A stretch of 53,022 nucleotides of DNA from Alphaproteobacteria bacterium (GCA_018971835.1 JAGWZW010000017.1:1-53022), one strand, 5' to 3'; shown: positions 1 through 8,707, numbered from the stretch's first letter. The notes: generated by a model not told the origin, from the sequence alone. A program made the numbers and translations.

Positions 1-324
1 CACTTCGTCGAGCCGGATTACTATCTCGGCAATATCAAGGAGACGCCCTTGGGCGCGCTGGTCGCCTCCGAGAAGCAGCGCCGGTTCGGCGCGGCGAAAT
101 ACGACACGCTGCCGAAATATTGCAAGGAATGCCCGGTGTTGTTCGCCTGCTACGGTGAATGTCCGCGCAACCGCTTCATCAAGACGCCGGACGGTGAAGA
201 GGGACTGAACTATCTCTGCGCGGGCTACAAGGCGTTCCTCAGCCACATCGCCAAGCCGATGCGCACCATGGCCCAACTTCTGAAGCAGGGCCGCCACGCC
301 GACGAGATCATGCAGCGTTCCTGA
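1..324 (+). CDS. Anaerobic sulfatase-maturating radical SAM enzyme, C-terminal part
   Basis: Only the last 107 codons lie in the window; the frame is open from base 1 to the TGA at 322-324. The residues match the C-terminal SPASM region of anaerobic sulfatase maturases (AslB/anSME): CKECPVLFACYGECPRNRF, then a GLNYLCAGYKAF block and a hydrophobic helix. The Cys residues would ligate auxiliary [4Fe-4S] clusters. Enzymes of this family oxidise an active-site Cys or Ser of sulfatases to formylglycine in the cytoplasm, so a sulfatase gene probably lies upstream, outside the window. The catalytic CxxxCxxC motif is not visible because the N-terminus is missing. Family assignment is fairly secure; the client sulfatase is unknown. 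About 170 bp without a gene separate it from the next operon. Confidence 0.85.
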   Translation, partial: HFVEPDYYLGNIKETPLGALVASEKQRRFGAAKYDTLPKYCKECPVLFACYGECPRNRFIKTPDGEEGLNYLCAGYKAFLSHIAKPMRTMAQLLKQGRHADEIMQRS

Positions 325-495
325 CGCGGAACCGTGGCCGGCCGCGATGCCGATGCAGGCCAGAGTGCATCGCGTTTGCAGTGTCCCAATCAAGCAATCC
401 ATTGTCACGCCATATCAACAGCGTGCTCTGGCAAGGGGGCAGGGTAATCCAGTCCTGCGAGGCCGCAGGGCTTGCCTGTCGTCCGAGGGATTGCC

Positions 496-1323
496 ATGCG
501 CTTTCAAGACAAAGTCGTTCTGGTTACTGGCAGCACGCAGGGCCTCGGCCTTGGCATCGCCAGGCAGTTCGCCGGGGAAGGGGCGCGGGTTGTCGTCAAC
601 GGGCGGCATGGCGACGAGGTTGCGCAAGCCGTCGCCGCAATCCGCGACGACGGTGGCCAGGCTACCGGCATCCCGACGGATATCTCCGATAGCGCGCAGG
701 TGCGCCGCATGTTCGAGGAGATCCAGGCGCGCTTCGGCACGGTGGACATTCTCGTCAACAATGCCGCGCTGACGCCGACCGACGCCGGCAGCAAACGCGC
801 GCGTATCCAGGCGATGGCGATGATGACGACGCCCATTCCAAAGGTGTCGCTGAACGTCACCGCCGAAATGAGCGACGAAACGTGGCAAGCGATGATCGCC
901 ACCAATCTCAATGGCACCTTCTATTGCACGCGCGAGGCGCTCAAGCTGATGGAGCCGAAGCGCTATGGCAAGATCATCAACATCGCCTCGATCGCCGGGA
1001 TTTCCGGCCTTTCGTCGCACAGCCCGCATTACTCGGCCTCCAAGGGCGCGATTGTCGCCTTCACGAAATCCGTGGCGTTGGAGGTGATCGGCGCGGGGAT
1101 CAACGTCAACTGCATCGCCGCGGGCGGCATCGCCACCGAAGCCTGGGATCATCTCATCAAGGCCGCCGGCGACGCAGTGAAGGCGCAACTGCTGCAAGTC
1201 ATTCCCGCCGGGCGCATGGGCACCATCGCGGAGTTCACCTCGCTGGCGCTCTATCTGGCGAGCGACGAGGCCGCCTACCTGGTCGGCCAGGTGATCAGCC
1301 CCAACGGTGGCCTCGTCACCTGA
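496..1323 (+). CDS. SDR-family NAD(P)-dependent oxidoreductase
   Basis: A 275-residue classical short-chain dehydrogenase/reductase. The cofactor motif TGSTQGLG is at residues 11-18 and NNA at 88-90. The catalytic set is Ser155, Tyr169 and Lys173 (YSASK). An insertion of roughly 20 residues follows the NNA motif (about 95-117) and may shape the substrate pocket. The ATG at 496 is preceded by GAGGGATTGCC and places the Rossmann strand at the usual distance from the N-terminus; a TTG at 472 is in frame but has no clear ribosome binding site. It is the first gene of an apparent operon: the glycyl radical enzyme begins 34 bp downstream. By context it probably oxidises a hydroxyl, or reduces a carbonyl, in the same pathway. 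The substrate cannot be read from the sequence. Confidence 0.88.
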   Translation: MRFQDKVVLVTGSTQGLGLGIARQFAGEGARVVVNGRHGDEVAQAVAAIRDDGGQATGIPTDISDSAQVRRMFEEIQARFGTVDILVNNAALTPTDAGSKRARIQAMAMMTTPIPKVSLNVTAEMSDETWQAMIATNLNGTFYCTREALKLMEPKRYGKIINIASIAGISGLSSHSPHYSASKGAIVAFTKSVALEVIGAGINVNCIAAGGIATEAWDHLIKAAGDAVKAQLLQVIPAGRMGTIAEFTSLALYLASDEAAYLVGQVISPNGGLVT

Positions 1324-1357
1324 GTCACTCAAAAAACGAAAGCAACGGGAGGACGCC

Positions 1358-3862
1358 ATGAACGCACCGGTTCGCATCGAAGCCCTGTCGGCACAGGAGG
1401 TCGCGCTGCTCGAAGGCCGGCGCGCGGTTCGCGACAACGTGTCGGAGCGCGTGCTCCGCCTGTTCGAGCGGGTGCGGACTTGCGGCCAGCCGCGGGTCTC
1501 TCTGGAGCGTGCGGTGCTGTTCACCGAAAGCATTCGTACCACCGAAGGCCAGCCCATGCCGCTGCGCTGGGCCAAGGCGCTCAGGCACATTGCCGAGAAC
1601 ATCACTGTCAGCATTTTCGAGGACGAGCTGATCGTCGGCCGGCCCAATGACTGGTTCGGCAAATACGGCATCATCTATCCCGAGCTTGACGGGAGCCTGA
1701 TGCAGCCGGCGGTCGCCGCGTTCCGCGCCCATCAGGGCTTTCCCGATTCGGTGACGATCACCGAGGAAGACGAACGCATCATTAACGAAGTGCTTGCGCC
1801 CTACTGGAACGGCCGCGACTTCGCCACCAACTTCGCGCGCGCGTTGCCCGAGCCCTCGCGCTTCATTACGTTCGGCCCAGACCCGCGCAACGTTGCGCAG
1901 CAGACCGGCGTGGTGTTCGCCAGCCAGGGTTATCGTCACTCGCAGAACTGGACACCGGATCATGCCAAGCTGCTGCGCGGCGGGCTCAAGGCCATCCGCG
2001 AAGAGGCAAAGGCGCGCCTTGTCGCGCTCAAGCATCCGCTCGATACGGTCGAGAAGAAGCCGTTCCTCGAAGCGGTGATCGTCACCTGCGATGCGTTGGC
2101 GATCTGGGCACGCCGCTATGCCGAACTCGCAGGCAAGATGGCCGACAAGGAATCTGATGCCGCACGGCGAAGGGAGCTGGCGGAGATCGCCGAGATTTGC
2201 GCCTGGGTTCCGGAAAACCCGGCGCGCAGCTTCCGCGAGGCGCTGCAGGCGCAATGGTTCTCTCAATGTTTTTCGCGACTGGAGGAAATGATCGGCGGCG
2301 ATGTTTGCCAGGGCCGCATGGACCAGTATCTCTATCCCTATTATCGCAAGGATGTGGACGAGGGCCGGCTGACGCGGGATGCGGCCGAGGAGTTGTTCCA
2401 GTGCCTGTGGCTCAACATGTCGCAGAATTTGCAGATCATGCTGTCGCCGACAGCGGCGGCCGGCCGCGAAGGTTTCTCGCACCACGAGACTGTGACCATC
2501 GGCGGACGGACGCCGGAGGGAGAGGACGCCACCAACGAACTATCCTATGTCCTGCTGGAATCGACGCGGCCGTTGCGGATGAGCTATCCGGAACTGGCGG
2601 CCCGCATCCATGCCGGCACGCCCGAGCGCTTCCTGCACGCCGTTGCCGAGGCCATCAAGGACGGCAAAGGCAGCCCCAAGATCATCAACGACGAATTCCT
2701 GGTGCCGTTCTACCTCAGCCACGGCGTCAGCCATCGCGAGGCGCTCGATTACGCGGTGTCGGGTTGCATCGAATCGCGCCTCATCAACCGCGAAACCCAC
2801 AAGACCGGCGGCTCGGCGATCAATTATGGCTCGGTGCTGGAGATGGCGCTGCGCCAGGGGCGGGTGAAGATTCTCGGCGATCTGCGCTTCGGGCTCGAAA
2901 CCGGCGATCCGCGCAGCTTTGCGAGCTACGATGAGTTGTGGGCCGCGTTCAAGTCCCAGCTCGAAAACGTCATTGCGCACATCATGGCCCAGGGCGCTGT
3001 GGCGCGCACGCTCAAGCCCCGGCATTTCGCGGCGCCCTATGCCTCGATGCTGCATGACCTGGCGATGGACGCCTGCATGGACCTGCAGCGTCATGGCGAA
3101 GGCATTCCGGGCGGCCTCGATCTCTGCACCGTGGACGGTGTGGGCGGCTTTGGCACGGCCATCGATTCGCTCGCGGCCATCAAGCACCTGATCTTCGACG
3201 AGAAGAAGCTGACCTGGGACCAACTGCTCGGCGCCATGGAGCACAACTGGGAAGGCGGCGAAATTGTCCGCCAGATGTGCCTCAACGCGCCGAAATACGG
3301 CAACGGCATCGAATGGGTGGACGCCATTGGTCATGCCATCCACAAGACCGCGCTCGACTATCTGCGCGCTCATCCGCGGCCGAACGGGCTCGGCACCATC
3401 CTGCGGATCATCCCGATCACCTTTCATGTCCCGGCAGGCCGGGTGACCTCCGCGACCCCGAACGGCCGCGTGGCCGGCGAATACCTCTCCGAGGGCATTT
3501 CGCCGTGTCATGGCATGGATGTCGAGGGGCCGACCGTCAGCCTGACGTCGATGGCGCGCGCCACCTCATCGGCCTGCAGGGAAAAGGGCCATAATCTGAT
3601 CAACATGAAATTCAGCCCTGCCAATCTGGCGGGCGAAGCGGGTACGCGGCGGCTGATGCAGTTCATCCGCAGCTGGTGCCGCGAAAGGCTCTCGCATCTT
3701 CAGTTCAACATCATCAATCGCGAAACCCTGCTGGCCGCCCAGAAGGATCCGGAGAAATACCGCGATCTGGTGGTGCGCATCGCCGGCTATTGTGCCTATT
3801 TCGTGGAGCTGACGGCGATGCAGCAGGCCGAGATCATCGCCCGTACCGAAGAACAGTCCTGA
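1358..3862 (+). CDS. Glycyl radical enzyme (pyruvate formate-lyase superfamily), substrate unknown
   Basis: An 834-residue GRE, close to the usual length for the dehydratase, lyase and decarboxylase branches. The thiyl-radical Cys470 sits in VSGCIES, with Glu472 two residues on; a Cys-x-Glu pair is known from CutC, IslA and arylacetate decarboxylases and absent from pyruvate formate-lyase itself. The glycyl radical loop RIAGYCAYF near the C-terminus puts the radical at Gly810; most relatives have Ser where this protein has Cys812. The start at 1358 follows a strong GGGAGG. The enzyme needs anaerobic activation by the radical SAM protein encoded 13 bp downstream. Neighbours suggest carbon-source catabolism that yields a beta-keto acid. 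Candidate chemistries are C-O, C-S, C-N or C-C cleavage; I cannot choose among them from the sequence. Confidence 0.93.
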   Translation: MNAPVRIEALSAQEVALLEGRRAVRDNVSERVLRLFERVRTCGQPRVSLERAVLFTESIRTTEGQPMPLRWAKALRHIAENITVSIFEDELIVGRPNDWFGKYGIIYPELDGSLMQPAVAAFRAHQGFPDSVTITEEDERIINEVLAPYWNGRDFATNFARALPEPSRFITFGPDPRNVAQQTGVVFASQGYRHSQNWTPDHAKLLRGGLKAIREEAKARLVALKHPLDTVEKKPFLEAVIVTCDALAIWARRYAELAGKMADKESDAARRRELAEIAEICAWVPENPARSFREALQAQWFSQCFSRLEEMIGGDVCQGRMDQYLYPYYRKDVDEGRLTRDAAEELFQCLWLNMSQNLQIMLSPTAAAGREGFSHHETVTIGGRTPEGEDATNELSYVLLESTRPLRMSYPELAARIHAGTPERFLHAVAEAIKDGKGSPKIINDEFLVPFYLSHGVSHREALDYAVSGCIESRLINRETHKTGGSAINYGSVLEMALRQGRVKILGDLRFGLETGDPRSFASYDELWAAFKSQLENVIAHIMAQGAVARTLKPRHFAAPYASMLHDLAMDACMDLQRHGEGIPGGLDLCTVDGVGGFGTAIDSLAAIKHLIFDEKKLTWDQLLGAMEHNWEGGEIVRQMCLNAPKYGNGIEWVDAIGHAIHKTALDYLRAHPRPNGLGTILRIIPITFHVPAGRVTSATPNGRVAGEYLSEGISPCHGMDVEGPTVSLTSMARATSSACREKGHNLINMKFSPANLAGEAGTRRLMQFIRSWCRERLSHLQFNIINRETLLAAQKDPEKYRDLVVRIAGYCAYFVELTAMQQAEIIARTEEQS

Positions 3863-3875
3863 TGCGGCGTATCCG

Positions 3876-4826
3876 ATGTGGGAGAGCGGTGAAGATAGCC
3901 CGGATAGGTTGACGGCGCTGGTCGTCAACATTCAGCATTTCTCGACCCACGACGGGCCGGGGATCCGCAGCACGGTGTTCCTGAAGGGCTGCTCGCTCTC
4001 CTGCAAATGGTGCTGCAATCCGGAAAGTCTCTCGCCCAAGCCGGAGCTGGCTTGCAACCAGGAGCGCTGCATCGGCGGCGAGCAATGCGGGTATTGCTCT
4101 GCGGCCTGCCCGGAAGGCGCGATTCTGGTGACATCGAATAACGTCGCGGTCGACCGGGAGCGGTGCAACGGTTGCGGCAAATGCGCCGAAGTGTGCCCTC
4201 CCCGGGCGCTGAAGATGTTTGGCCGCCGCATGACGGTGACCGAAGTGCTCGCGGCGGTGGAGCGCGATCAGACGTTCTATGGCGAGTCCGGCGGCGGCCT
4301 CACGCTTTCCGGCGGCGAATGCCTGCTGCAGCCGGGCTTTGCCCGCGCGCTGCTGGCCGAAGCGCGCAAGCGCGGTCTTCACACCGCGATCGAGACTGCG
4401 GGCAACGTGCCCTGGAACTTCATGGCGATGGTGCTGCCGCAGGTCGATGTCATGCTGCATGATTTCAAGCTGTCCGATCCGGGCGCGCACCGGGACTGGA
4501 CCGGCGCGGACAATCGGCGCATCCTCGAAAATTACCGGCGTGCCTATGAAGGTTTTCCCGAGGTGCGCTTCGTCGCGCGCATTCCATTAATCCGCGGCGT
4601 CAACGATGACGTGGCGCATGTGCGTGCGGTGATGGATTTCATCAGACCTTATCCGAACGTGGCCGAGCTGGAACTACTGCCGTTCCACAATTTCGGCGCC
4701 GGCAAGTACGAACTCATCGGCCGCTGCTGGGATATGGGCGATGCCGGCACGCCGCACGGCGAAACGGTGGCGCGCCTGCGCGCGCTGGTGCAGACGGAAC
4801 TCGGTTACCGCGCCGCAGCGTCCTGA
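3876..4826 (+). CDS. Glycyl-radical enzyme activating protein (radical SAM)
   Basis: A 316-residue activase. The radical SAM motif is Cys39-x3-Cys43-x2-Cys46 (CSLSCKWC), preceded by the typical DGPGIRS. Two ferredoxin-like cluster sets follow: Cys65, 71, 74, 78 and Cys97, 100, 103, 107. This two-cluster insertion is typical of activases for GREs other than pyruvate formate-lyase. A GGE motif (SGGECLLQ) for SAM binding lies further on. It would abstract hydrogen from Gly810 of the adjacent enzyme using S-adenosylmethionine. The ATG lies 13 bp after the GRE stop, so the two are almost certainly cotranscribed. It ends 9 bp before the convergent AraC gene, with an inverted repeat across the junction. 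Confidence 0.95.
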   Translation: MWESGEDSPDRLTALVVNIQHFSTHDGPGIRSTVFLKGCSLSCKWCCNPESLSPKPELACNQERCIGGEQCGYCSAACPEGAILVTSNNVAVDRERCNGCGKCAEVCPPRALKMFGRRMTVTEVLAAVERDQTFYGESGGGLTLSGGECLLQPGFARALLAEARKRGLHTAIETAGNVPWNFMAMVLPQVDVMLHDFKLSDPGAHRDWTGADNRRILENYRRAYEGFPEVRFVARIPLIRGVNDDVAHVRAVMDFIRPYPNVAELELLPFHNFGAGKYELIGRCWDMGDAGTPHGETVARLRALVQTELGYRAAAS

Positions 4827-4828
4827 CG

Positions 4829-4850
4829 CGGACGCCTACGGGAGCGTCCG
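4829..4850. terminator. Inverted repeat at the convergent activase/AraC junction
   Basis: CGGACGC at 4829-4835 pairs perfectly with GCGTCCG at 4844-4850 around an 8-nt loop. It lies just after the activase stop and extends over the end of the convergent regulator gene. There is no T-run on either side, so intrinsic termination is only a possibility. Confidence 0.45.
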
Positions 4851-5852
4851 GCGGTAAGTGCGCGGCGAGCAGCCATGTGTTCTCTGAAACCAGTGCGAAA
4901 AGGCGCTGGCGCCGGAAAAGCCGAGATGTTCGGCCACCGCCGCCAGCGTCCGGACGCTGTTCGCCATCAGCGATTGTGCCAGCTGCCGGCGGATCTCATC
5001 CGTCAATTCGGAGAAGCTCGTGCCTTCGGCCGCCAGCCGGCGGTGAATCGTGCGGCGGTCCACGCCCAGATGCCTGGCCACCCGATCGGCATTGCACACG
5101 CCGGTCGGCAGCAGCAGGACGATCAGTTCGCCCACTTCGTCGCGCGCCGATTTCATCGGGCGCGCGGCGATCTGCTCCACATAGCGTTCGATCTGGCGCG
5201 CCATGGCCGGGTCCGCGCTGGTGATGGGCGCGTCAAAATCGGCGCGGGTGAAAACCACGCCGTCGAAATCCTGATCGAACAGCGGCGTCACCCCGAACAG
5301 GCGGCGGCTTGCGGCAAGATCGGAAGGCGCGGCGTGCGCAAAGCATACGGCCTCCGGCCGCCAGCGCTCGCCCATCAGCGCGCGCACGTTGCGGCACAGC
5401 GCACCGATCGCCAGATCGGTCGCCTGCCGCGTGCCGCGCTGGCCGGCGGCGACCACGTCGATGCGTACCACGCCGATCTCCGGCGTCTCTTCGATATGGA
5501 CCAGGAGAGCGTCGTTTTGCATCCACTGGTATTGCACCATCACCTCGAGCGACTTGCGCAAGGAAGGCTGTTCGCGCGCGATCAGGCCTACTGCGCCCAT
5601 GTTGGACAGGCGCCGCGTCTCGGCGAGGCGGATGGCGAAATCCTGCAAGCCGCTGCGCTCGGCCGCCGCTTCCAGCATCCAGGCCACTGCCGTGGCAGGG
5701 ATTTTCAGATCGGGATCGGACAACGCCGCCACCGGCACCCCCGCTTCGGAGGCCAGGCGCAGGGGATCAAGCCCGTGCGCCCGCGCCAGATCGGCGTAGC
5801 CGGTCAGGGCCGCGGCGCGGCAGAGGTGAAAGCCGGGATTTCGCTTCGGCAT
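4836..5852 (-). CDS. AraC-family transcriptional regulator with Arabinose_bd-type N-domain
   Basis: 338 residues. The N-terminal ~220 residues resemble the ligand-binding domain of the OruR/ArgR-like AraC subgroup. The C-terminal ~100 residues hold two helix-turn-helices (VARHLGVDRRTIHRRL, then LGFSGASAFSHWFQRTHG) ending in the usual SPRTYRR. It is divergent from the CMD-BKACE-MFS operon and convergent with the SDR-GRE-activase operon, so it is the obvious candidate regulator of both, with the pathway substrate or an intermediate as effector (inference). The 98-bp gap to the divergent gene is AT-rich and should contain its binding sites; I could not define a clear repeated half-site by eye. 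Confidence 0.9.
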   Translation of the reverse strand: MPKRNPGFHLCRAAALTGYADLARAHGLDPLRLASEAGVPVAALSDPDLKIPATAVAWMLEAAAERSGLQDFAIRLAETRRLSNMGAVGLIAREQPSLRKSLEVMVQYQWMQNDALLVHIEETPEIGVVRIDVVAAGQRGTRQATDLAIGALCRNVRALMGERWRPEAVCFAHAAPSDLAASRRLFGVTPLFDQDFDGVVFTRADFDAPITSADPAMARQIERYVEQIAARPMKSARDEVGELIVLLLPTGVCNADRVARHLGVDRRTIHRRLAAEGTSFSELTDEIRRQLAQSLMANSVRTLAAVAEHLGFSGASAFSHWFQRTHGCSPRTYRRTLP

Positions 5853-5950
5853 GTCTCAATATATCAACTAATTTTCCCATTGAAACAACTTATCGGGTCA
5901 CGTCTTTCCTAGTCTCAATTGCAGTGAGAGGCCATCAGGAGGAACCGCCG

Positions 5951-6325
5951 ATGTCGTCGACACCGCTTTTGGACCGGATGCGGGCCAGTGGCGAATGGAA
6001 CCCGGCCTGGGACCAGATGGCCGAGATGGATCCCGAATGGGTCGAGAGCTTCATGACCATGGGGCTTAAGCCGCGGCTGCGCGGCGTGCTGGAGCCCAAG
6101 GTATGGGAGCTGATCGCCATCGCCGTCGATGCCGCCTGCACGCATCTCTACGGCCCCGGCGTGCGCCGCCATATCGGCAAGGCGCTCGAACTGGGCGCGA
6201 CCAGGGAAGAGATCATGGCGGTGCTCGAAGGTGTCGCCGTACTCGGCATTCATAGTTGCGCGCTCGGCTTTCCCATCCTTGCCGAGGAACTCGAGCTGCG
6301 CTCGGCGACCAAGACTGAAGCCTGA
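5951..6325 (+). CDS. Carboxymuconolactone decarboxylase (CMD/AhpD-fold) family protein
   Basis: 124 residues, the normal size for a single-domain CMD protein. The core helices show AACTHLYGPGVRRHIGKAL and LGATREEIMAVLEGVAVLG, the conserved block of the family. The AhpD redox CxxC is not present: Cys63 is followed by His65, with another Cys at 103. A peroxidase-type disulfide mechanism is therefore not supported, and decarboxylation or isomerisation is possible. The ATG follows AGGAGGA, a very strong ribosome binding site. It is the first gene of an operon with the BKACE gene (20 bp downstream) and an MFS transporter. Its step in the pathway is not known. Confidence 0.85.
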   Translation: MSSTPLLDRMRASGEWNPAWDQMAEMDPEWVESFMTMGLKPRLRGVLEPKVWELIAIAVDAACTHLYGPGVRRHIGKALELGATREEIMAVLEGVAVLGIHSCALGFPILAEELELRSATKTEA

Positions 6326-6345
6326 AACATAAGAAAGAGGAACCT

Positions 6346-7401
6346 ATGCATTTTCTCGACGATTCGCTGTTTCCCGAAAACCAGCAGCCGCTGGTGATCC
6401 AGGCCGCGCCTTACGGGCCGGAGTTCTTGCCCGGCGATTCCGACGACATCCCGGTGACCATGAACGAACAGGTGCAGAAGGCCGTGGATTGCTGGAACGC
6501 CGGCGCCATCGTGCTGCATATCCATGTGCGCGAACTGGACGGCAGCGGCTCCAAGCGCCTTTCCATGTTCAACGAGATGCTGGCGCGGCTGCGCGATGCG
6601 GTACCGGAGATGCTGCTGCAAGTCGGCGGCTCGATCTCCTTCGCGCCGGAAGGCGAAGGCGAGAAGGCCAAATGGCTCTCCGACGACACGCGCCACATGC
6701 TGGCCGAACTTTCGCCCAAGCCCGACCAGGTGACCATCGCCATCAATACCGTCCAGATGAACGTGACGGAACTGATGAGCGCGAGCGATGTGACCGGAAC
6801 CTCGCTGGCGCTTCCGGCCTATCAGGCCGCCTATCGCGAGATGACGGTGCCGGCCGGCCCCGCGTTCGTCGAGGAGCATCTGAAGCGCCTGGAGGCTGCA
6901 CGCATCCAGCCGCATTTCATGCTAGCCTATGGCGGCCAGCTTGAGACGGTGGAGCGGCTGATCCGTCGCGGGCTCTATCGCGGACCGCTCAATCTCAACT
7001 GGGTGGCAATCGGCGGCGGCGCCGACGGCCCCAGCCCCTACACCATGATGGATTTCATCCGCCGGGTGCCCGATGGCGCGGTGCTCACGCTCGAAAGCGT
7101 GATGCGCAACGTGCTGCCCGTCAACACCCTGGCCATAGCCATGGGGCTCCACGTCCGCTGCGGTATCGAGGACAATCTGTGGGGCAGGAAGGGCGAGCGC
7201 ATCAGTTCCGCCCGCCAGGTGGAGCAACTCACGCGCATCAGCCGCGAACTCTATCGTAAAGTGGCAAACGGCGAAGAGGCCAGGCGCATCTATCGCATCG
7301 GCGAATGGTATCAAAGCGCCGACGAAACGCTGGCCAGACTGAGCCTGCCGCCCAACCGCGAGCGCGGCGGGCAGGGTGTGCCGCTTCGGCTGGCTTCGTA
7401 A
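6346..7401 (+). CDS. Beta-keto acid cleavage enzyme (BKACE, DUF849)
   Basis: 351 residues, slightly longer than typical DUF849 members (about 270-310). The Zn-binding HIHVRE motif is present (His58, His60, Arg62), in a TIM-barrel-like context with repeated beta-alpha units and a GGxADGPS loop in the C-terminal half. Known BKACE enzymes use a divalent metal and acetyl-CoA to cleave a beta-keto acid to acetoacetate plus an acyl-CoA. That implies the upstream pathway produces a beta-keto acid, which fits a neighbouring SDR that could oxidise a beta-hydroxy acid. The start at 6346 follows AAAGAGGAA. The substrate class cannot be assigned without pocket modelling. Confidence 0.88.
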   Translation: MHFLDDSLFPENQQPLVIQAAPYGPEFLPGDSDDIPVTMNEQVQKAVDCWNAGAIVLHIHVRELDGSGSKRLSMFNEMLARLRDAVPEMLLQVGGSISFAPEGEGEKAKWLSDDTRHMLAELSPKPDQVTIAINTVQMNVTELMSASDVTGTSLALPAYQAAYREMTVPAGPAFVEEHLKRLEAARIQPHFMLAYGGQLETVERLIRRGLYRGPLNLNWVAIGGGADGPSPYTMMDFIRRVPDGAVLTLESVMRNVLPVNTLAIAMGLHVRCGIEDNLWGRKGERISSARQVEQLTRISRELYRKVANGEEARRIYRIGEWYQSADETLARLSLPPNRERGGQGVPLRLAS

Positions 7402-7414
7402 ACGGCCGGCGCGG

Positions 7415-8707
7415 ATGGGCCCCGACCTGACCAGCGCGATCGAGCCAGGCACTGCCGCGCGTGGCCGCGCTGGTTCCTATGCCTGGCTCGTCTTCGCGGT
7501 CACCACGGGCCTGCTGCTGTCCGATTACATGTCGCGGCAGGTGCTGAACGCGATCTTTCCGCTCCTGAAGGTCGACTGGCTCTTGAGCGACACGGCGCTC
7601 GGCTCGCTGGTCGGCATTGTCGCGGTGATGGTCGGCATCCTGACGGTGCCGCTCTCCTTGCTGGCCGATGCCGTCGGCCGGGTGAAGAGCATTGCGGCGA
7701 TGGCACTGTTGTGGAATCTGGCCACACTGGGTTGCGGCCTCGCCACCGGGTACGGCCAGATGTTTGTGGCGCGCCTGATGGTGGGCGTGGGCGCTGCGGC
7801 CTTCGGCGGCGTCGGCGCCGCGGTGCTGATGGGGGTGTTCCCCGCCAGCATGCGCTCGACCATCAATGGCGCGTTCCTGGCCGGCAGCATTTTCGGCTCG
7901 GTGCTCGGCCTGGCGCTGGGCGGCATTATCGCTGCGCATTTCGGCTGGCGCACGGCCTTCATCGTTATGGCGACGTTCGGGATCATGCTGGCACTTTGTT
8001 ATCCGCTTCTCGTTTCCGACGCCGCCGGCGCTGAGCCGGCGGCCGCCGAGGCAAAGCGCCAATTGCTGACCTGGACCGGCATCCGCGGCGTTGCCGCCGA
8101 ACTCTTCGCCACGCCCTCTCTGGTTTGGGCGCTGATCGGCTCAGGTCTGCAACTGACCGTGATCGCCTCCTTCATTGCCTGGATGCCCAGCTTCCTGCAC
8201 CGCGATTATGCGATGGCGACGCATACGGCCGATGCTGTCGGGTCTGTCTTCGTGCTGATCGCGGGGCTGGGGATGATCCTGTGCAGCCTCGTCGCCGACC
8301 GCAGCGCTAGGCTCAAGGCGACAAGGAAGGCCACCATGTCGGCGATCTACTGTTTTCTGACGACAGGCTTTCTGGCGATTGCGTTCCTGCTGCCGCACGG
8401 CCTGGCTCAGCTGGCGCTCATCGGTTTCGCCATGTTCTTTTCGGGCGGTGCCGCCGGTCCGGCAGGCGCCATCGCCGCGGACACCTCGCGCGAAGCCGTC
8501 CGCGCCACGGTGATGGCGCTGGGCACGCTGACCAACAACCTGCTTGGGCTGGCGCCCGGCCCCATTCTCGTCGGTCTCATCGCCGACCATTCGGACCTGA
8601 CCACTGCATTGCGCACAATCCCTGTCATCGGCCTTGGTGCCGCCGTCGCCTTCCTGATCGTAACAAGGCACTACAGCCGGGATACCCGCCGGCTTCCGAG
8701 CCTATAG
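7415..8707 (+). CDS. MFS transporter
   Basis: 430 residues with about 12 hydrophobic segments and an MFS signature in the loop after helix 2 (LADAVGRVKS). The ATG at 7415, 13 bp after the BKACE stop, gives a short cytoplasmic N-terminus; an in-frame GTG at 7376 would overlap the upstream gene. It is third in the CMD-BKACE-MFS operon and is likely the inner-membrane importer of the pathway substrate. It looks closest to the organic anion and aromatic acid branches of the superfamily, but this is an impression, not a measured relationship. Confidence 0.88.
   Translation: MGPDLTSAIEPGTAARGRAGSYAWLVFAVTTGLLLSDYMSRQVLNAIFPLLKVDWLLSDTALGSLVGIVAVMVGILTVPLSLLADAVGRVKSIAAMALLWNLATLGCGLATGYGQMFVARLMVGVGAAAFGGVGAAVLMGVFPASMRSTINGAFLAGSIFGSVLGLALGGIIAAHFGWRTAFIVMATFGIMLALCYPLLVSDAAGAEPAAAEAKRQLLTWTGIRGVAAELFATPSLVWALIGSGLQLTVIASFIAWMPSFLHRDYAMATHTADAVGSVFVLIAGLGMILCSLVADRSARLKATRKATMSAIYCFLTTGFLAIAFLLPHGLAQLALIGFAMFFSGGAAGPAGAIAADTSREAVRATVMALGTLTNNLLGLAPGPILVGLIADHSDLTTALRTIPVIGLGAAVAFLIVTRHYSRDTRRLPSL

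Noticed and set aside
415-1674. Long minus-strand reading frame opposite the SDR and GRE start
   Set aside because: It is antisense to clear protein families, shows no motif, and long antisense frames are expected at this GC content.
1358-3862. Naming the GRE as isethionate lyase (IslA), CutC or an arylacetate decarboxylase
   Set aside because: Cys-x-Glu spacing and length fit several clades; none of the specific partners (microcompartment, sulfonate genes, small subunit) is present.
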